Shown in pieces: positions 14,536 to 16,327 of a stretch of DNA of 16,327 nt (position 1 is its first letter; each line of letters begins with the position of its first letter). A program made the translations under genes and the position numbers. The DNA comes from DAOUVR01 sp034430535 (GTDB lineage: Bacteria; Chloroflexota; Dehalococcoidia; E44-bin15): the NCBI GenBank assembly GCA_964443325.1, contig CAYUCL010000043.1, positions 1 through 16,327 on the forward strand. Reading direction: 5' to 3'. The notes beneath the pieces were generated by a model. That model was not told the origin of the DNA, did not search any database, and saw only the letters and a program-made list of their open reading frames with translations.

Positions 14536-14555
14536 TCACCCCCTTTCTTGGCATA
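14536..14555 (-). promoter_or_regulatory. Shared leader / ribosome-binding motif, copy before the 70-residue gene
   Basis: On the minus strand this reads CTATGCCAAGAAAGGGGGTGA. The same order (CTATG, a short A-rich stretch, AGAAAGGGGGTGA) recurs at 15201-15232 before the zinc-knuckle gene, and in weaker form at 14258-14290 before the last gene. It sets the start codon about 4 bases further on. Confidence 0.5.
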
Positions 14556-14587
14556 GTTCGGGGATCCCTAGCTCGACCACGGTTGAT

Positions 14588-15196
14588 CTACAGCCTAATC
14601 GCTGTCTGATACACCCAGGGCTCTGTACCTGTTGCCACCACCTTCCCAGGGTTTATCCTTGAGAACATGGCGCAAGAGATGCAATCCCTGAAGGCGTCGT
14701 TATCCCCACTATGGAAACGTTCCACCACCTTGCGCCACCCTGGACAAAACCTCCCCCCTACCTTAACTCGCTCCTCTTTAGCTCGGCATTCCAGGCGAAG
14801 GTATGCCACCTTCCCCTTGGCCCCTGGAGTCCAGTCTCCCTCCCGATAGGGCTTTGTCCCCTCAGATTGACTCGGTCTGCTTGGGCACGGATGGTACTCA
14901 TACTTACTGAGGCGGATATGCCCGCAGTGTGGGCAGGGGTATATCTCCCGCTCCTCAACCTCGCCCTCGCAGCACTCAGCACAAGCGTGCTCAGTTATCA
15001 ATTCCAGCTTTCCTTCGTCGCACGCAGGGCATACCTCGGGGATCTCCCCGCCCAATTGGGACAGGGTTGCACCGTATCCACACTCAGGGCAGCCATAGGC
15101 GGGTTCGGTTAGGGGGTCAAGGGTGCGGCAGACAGGGCATACTCGCCGCCGCTCGCTGTCAAGGCTGGTCTGCTTCGGCTCTTCTCGCCAATACAC
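14588..15196 (-). CDS. Multi-zinc-knuckle protein with many CxxC pairs
   Basis: This 202-residue protein has at least five CxxC pairs in its N-terminal half: CPVC (20-23), CPEC (36-39), CPAC (about 56-59), CAEC (about 72-75) and CPHC (about 88-91). Successive zinc ribbons or a rubredoxin/DnaJ-like zinc region would result. The C-terminal half has scattered cysteines (RFCPGWRKV, FRDCISCAMF) and a beta-rich ending. Phage proteins of this type may bind nucleic acid or act as transcription or replication accessories, but no function can be named. The start is GTG 15196 with GGGGGTGA at 15201-15208. It lies between two small genes of the same strand. A plus-strand frame across it is the reverse complement of its Cys- and Pro-rich codons and not a gene. 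Confidence 0.7.
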   Translation of the reverse strand: MYWREEPKQTSLDSERRRVCPVCRTLDPLTEPAYGCPECGYGATLSQLGGEIPEVCPACDEGKLELITEHACAECCEGEVEEREIYPCPHCGHIRLSKYEYHPCPSRPSQSEGTKPYREGDWTPGAKGKVAYLRLECRAKEERVKVGGRFCPGWRKVVERFHSGDNDAFRDCISCAMFSRINPGKVVATGTEPWVYQTAIRL

Positions 15197-15200
15197 AGGC

Positions 15201-15232
15201 TCACCCCCTTTCTATTCAGTTTTTGGGCATAG
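15201..15232 (-). promoter_or_regulatory. Shared leader / ribosome-binding motif, copy before the zinc-knuckle gene
   Basis: On the minus strand this has CTATGCCCAAAAAC followed by TGAATAGAAAGGGGGTGA, 4 bases before the GTG start. TGAATAGAAAGG also occurs at 15476-15488, ahead of the 60-residue gene, there followed by AGGACAAAC and no obvious start. The repeated use suggests that gene cassettes in this operon were duplicated with their leaders. Confidence 0.5.
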
Positions 15233-15255
15233 TAGTCCCATTACTCGCCCTTTAT

Positions 15256-15438
15256 TTAGCTCTTAAGGGCGAAGTTTATGGCCTCTTTAACTACATCTGG
15301 CCAGCAATCAAGCCCCCACTCCACCCCCTTCTTTACTTGCTCAAGGACTTCATCGGTTATTGCTTCTTGGGGTATCCCCATCTCGTTAGCGCAACCGATG
15401 ACATCATCCTTGGTCAAGGTGAACACTACATCCATCAT
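15256..15438 (-). CDS. Small acidic hypothetical protein, phage-like
   Basis: This 60-residue protein begins MMDVVFTLTKDDVIGCANEM and is predicted to be all-helical, with the pattern DEVLEQVKKGVEWGLDCWPDVVKEAI in the second half. The composition is that of small regulatory or structural phage proteins; no family is recognised. Start ATG 15438 has an excellent ribosome-binding site (AGGAGGTGA, 5 bases away). It is followed by the zinc-knuckle gene after 59 bases. Confidence 0.65.
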   Translation of the reverse strand: MMDVVFTLTKDDVIGCANEMGIPQEAITDEVLEQVKKGVEWGLDCWPDVVKEAINFALKS

Positions 15439-15502
15439 TTAGTCACCTCCTCTCTACAAAATATTAAGTTTGTCCTCCTTTCTATTCACTTTTCAGAAAA
15501 CG

Positions 15503-15528
15503 AGGGGGTGGGTTCGAACCCACCCCCT
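15503..15528. terminator. 26-bp perfect palindrome, probable terminator or binding site
   Basis: The centre GGGTTC|GAACCC at 15515/15516 extends without mismatch to A15503 and T15528. As RNA it would form a stem of about 10 GC-rich pairs with a TTCGAA turn. The minus-strand continuation TCGTTTTCTG is moderately T-rich. It looks superficially like a tRNA T-arm, but the 7-base-loop register does not pair. Terminator is the simplest reading; a dimeric-protein site or an attachment core is possible. Confidence 0.5.
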
Positions 15529-15545
15529 TGTTGCCAGGGGCAACA
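15529..15545. other. Short hairpin TGTTGCC / GGCAACA
   Basis: A perfect 7-bp stem around a 3-base loop lies directly beside the 26-bp palindrome. It may be part of the same control structure. Confidence 0.4.
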
Positions 15546-15700
15546 CAACGGGGGGCCGGCGCCTGACCCGCTACTTCCCTTTTCCCCGATACACCTCTCA
15601 ACGATATACAGGGGATACCTGGTAGCCCTAACACCGCTGATTGCCACTCCTCGCCACAAAGAGAGGGGTTATCCCCACGCACATGGAGGACAACCCCTCT

Positions 15701-15730
15701 AAAAAAGCAAAAAAACGGGGTTACCCCCGC
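15701..15730 (-). terminator. Rho-independent terminator downstream of the sliding-clamp gene
   Basis: On the minus strand CGGGG, a 4-base loop and CCCCG (15716-15729) are followed by seven T (15709-15715) and, after GC, six more T (15701-15706). It starts about 38 bases after the clamp stop codon. It would separate the clamp transcript from the small genes, unless read-through is regulated. Confidence 0.85.
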
Positions 15731-15766
15731 TTTCTTGCGTGGCTTCTCTTTTGGGCTAAACGCTCG

Positions 15767-16327
15767 CTAGGCTTCGACTGCTACAGGCTCTTTGGTCTTG
15801 CGCTTGCGCCTGGGCTTGGGCTTATCCTCGGTTTGGGCTTCGCCCTCGCCTTCCGCCTGCGCCTCGGCTTCCTTTGCTACCTCTTCCGCTTCCGCTACCG
15901 CCTTCGGTGCTTTTGGCATCACTACAGGCATCACCACAAGGCGATAACCGTCAACGGTAAACAGGATTGGCGCTTGCGGGGTGTTTACCTTCATTTGCGC
16001 CATGCCACCAAGAGCCTTTAACGCCTGTGATAGGTATCTGGCATCAACCGCCGTTTCCGCTTCCCCTTCAATCTCCGCTTCGATTTGGGCGACACCCGTA
16101 TCATCCTTGGCCGATAGCGTCATCATGCCGTCTTTTACCGTCAAGGTGATTGCTATCCCCTTATCAAGGGACAGTGCACCCAAACTTGCCACTGCCCTCA
16201 GCATTTCCCTGGTGTCGAAGTTTACTTCCGCTATAAACTCGGTGGGGATGAGCCTCTCATAATCGGGATAGTTCCCGTTATGGCAAACCCACTTATAGCG
16301 GATAAGCTCGGTGTCTATCACCAGGTA
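15767..16327 (-). CDS. Beta sliding clamp (DNA polymerase III beta-like), C-terminal part with extra charged tail; runs off window
   Basis: The frame is open to the window edge, so the N-terminal part is missing and the GTG at 16321 is unlikely to be the start. The visible 186 or so residues match domain 3 of DnaN. NGNYPDYERLIPTEF is followed by the strand-helix pattern LRAVASLGALS, SLDKGIAITLTVKDG, VDARYLSQALKALGG and finally PILFTVDGYRLVVMPVVMP, where bacterial clamps end in MPMR. The clamp encircles DNA and tethers the replicative polymerase and repair enzymes. Here about 47 more residues follow: an Ala/Glu-rich acidic stretch, then KPKPRRKRKTKEP, then a short end. This tail is not part of the standard fold. 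With the surrounding small unknown genes it points to a phage or mobile-element replication module. Confidence 0.85.
   Translation of the reverse strand, partial: YLVIDTELIRYKWVCHNGNYPDYERLIPTEFIAEVNFDTREMLRAVASLGALSLDKGIAITLTVKDGMMTLSAKDDTGVAQIEAEIEGEAETAVDARYLSQALKALGGMAQMKVNTPQAPILFTVDGYRLVVMPVVMPKAPKAVAEAEEVAKEAEAQAEGEGEAQTEDKPKPRRKRKTKEPVAVEA

Larger units (their letters stand above)
15439..15766. other. Palindrome-rich gap between the clamp gene and the small genes
   Basis: This 328-base stretch holds no convincing gene. It carries, from the clamp side, a terminator hairpin (15701-15730), a 9-bp inverted repeat around 21 bases (AGAGGGGTT 15662-15670 with AACCCCTCT 15692-15700), a GC-rich block near 15550-15560, a 7-bp hairpin TGTTGCC/GGCAACA (15529-15545), a 26-bp perfect palindrome (15503-15528) and an extra leader motif. 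The density of secondary structure suggests a control region. Confidence 0.6.

Noticed and set aside
15503..15528. tRNA T-arm (contains GGGTTCGAACCC)
   Set aside because: In the correct 7-base-loop register the stem does not pair, and no acceptor, D or anticodon arms could be found on either strand.
15669..15677. DnaA box (TTATCCCCA)
   Set aside because: It has one mismatch to the consensus TTATCCACA, is single, and lies within a hairpin arm that explains it better.
15482..15682. Minus-strand frame of 66 residues in the clamp-downstream gap
   Set aside because: It runs through the 26-bp palindrome and two hairpins, has a weak GTG start and low-quality composition.
14929..15702. Plus-strand frame of 257 residues
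   Set aside because: It is antisense to two minus-strand genes with good ribosome-binding sites, and its Pro/Arg/His-rich composition reflects the complement of their codons.

Overview
The window looks like a chromosomal stretch of an anaerobic bacterium with a mobile or phage-derived segment at its right end. A Chloroflexota (Dehalococcoidia-like) host is my best guess. It rests only on the co-occurrence of a PAC2-family protein, an FmdB zinc ribbon, a cysteine-rich small-domain protein, an ArsA/Get3-type ATPase and CCG-type Fe-S electron carriers. No rRNA or tRNA is present to test it. About ten of eighteen readable stop codons are TAG, so amber is an ordinary stop here.

Left block (1-3038, + strand): the tail of an unidentified CDS overlaps an FmdB-type zinc ribbon with a Gly/Arg-rich tail. 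A PAC2-family protein, a cysteine-rich small-domain protein and a full-length ArsA/Get3-type ATPase with an alpha-crystallin-like C-terminus follow. Spacing is tight except before the ATPase. The set suggests protein handling and metal binding, but no shared pathway can be proven.

Redox block (3074-7172, + strand): a promoter-like site precedes two tandem paralogous FAD-binding oxidoreductases of the GlcD / vanillyl-alcohol-oxidase fold. A heterodisulfide-reductase-like Fe-S protein is directly abutted to the second. The layout resembles glcDEF (two flavoproteins plus an Fe-S subunit). The likely role is oxidation of an organic substrate with electrons passed to the Fe-S protein. The substrate is unknown. 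The first CCG domain of the Fe-S protein has lost most of its cysteines.

Middle: about 1 kb without a convincing gene (7173-8170) carries a cluster of GTTGC/GCAAC motifs. Next come a ribokinase-family gene broken by one in-frame TAG and an intact ADP-ribosylglycohydrolase-family gene that overlaps it by one base.

Accessory block (10648-13082, - strand): an unrecognised 389-aa protein with a HEPN-like RNxxxH motif, an unrecognised 213-aa protein and a 36-aa single-span membrane peptide, separated by non-coding DNA.

Non-coding repeat region (13134-13787): a duplicated ~46-bp segment, three copies of a 34-bp repeat, five TTGCCACA motifs (three at 21-bp spacing), an 18-19-bp inverted repeat around a 66-nt loop, another hairpin and a strong terminator.

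Right block (13793-16327, - strand): a phage-like operon reading leftward. It starts with the C-terminal part of a beta sliding clamp that carries an unusual charged tail and runs off the window. A terminator and a palindrome-rich gap follow, then small unknown proteins, a protein with many zinc-knuckle CxxC pairs, and a final unknown protein whose start may be CTG. The small genes share a repeated leader / ribosome-binding sequence.
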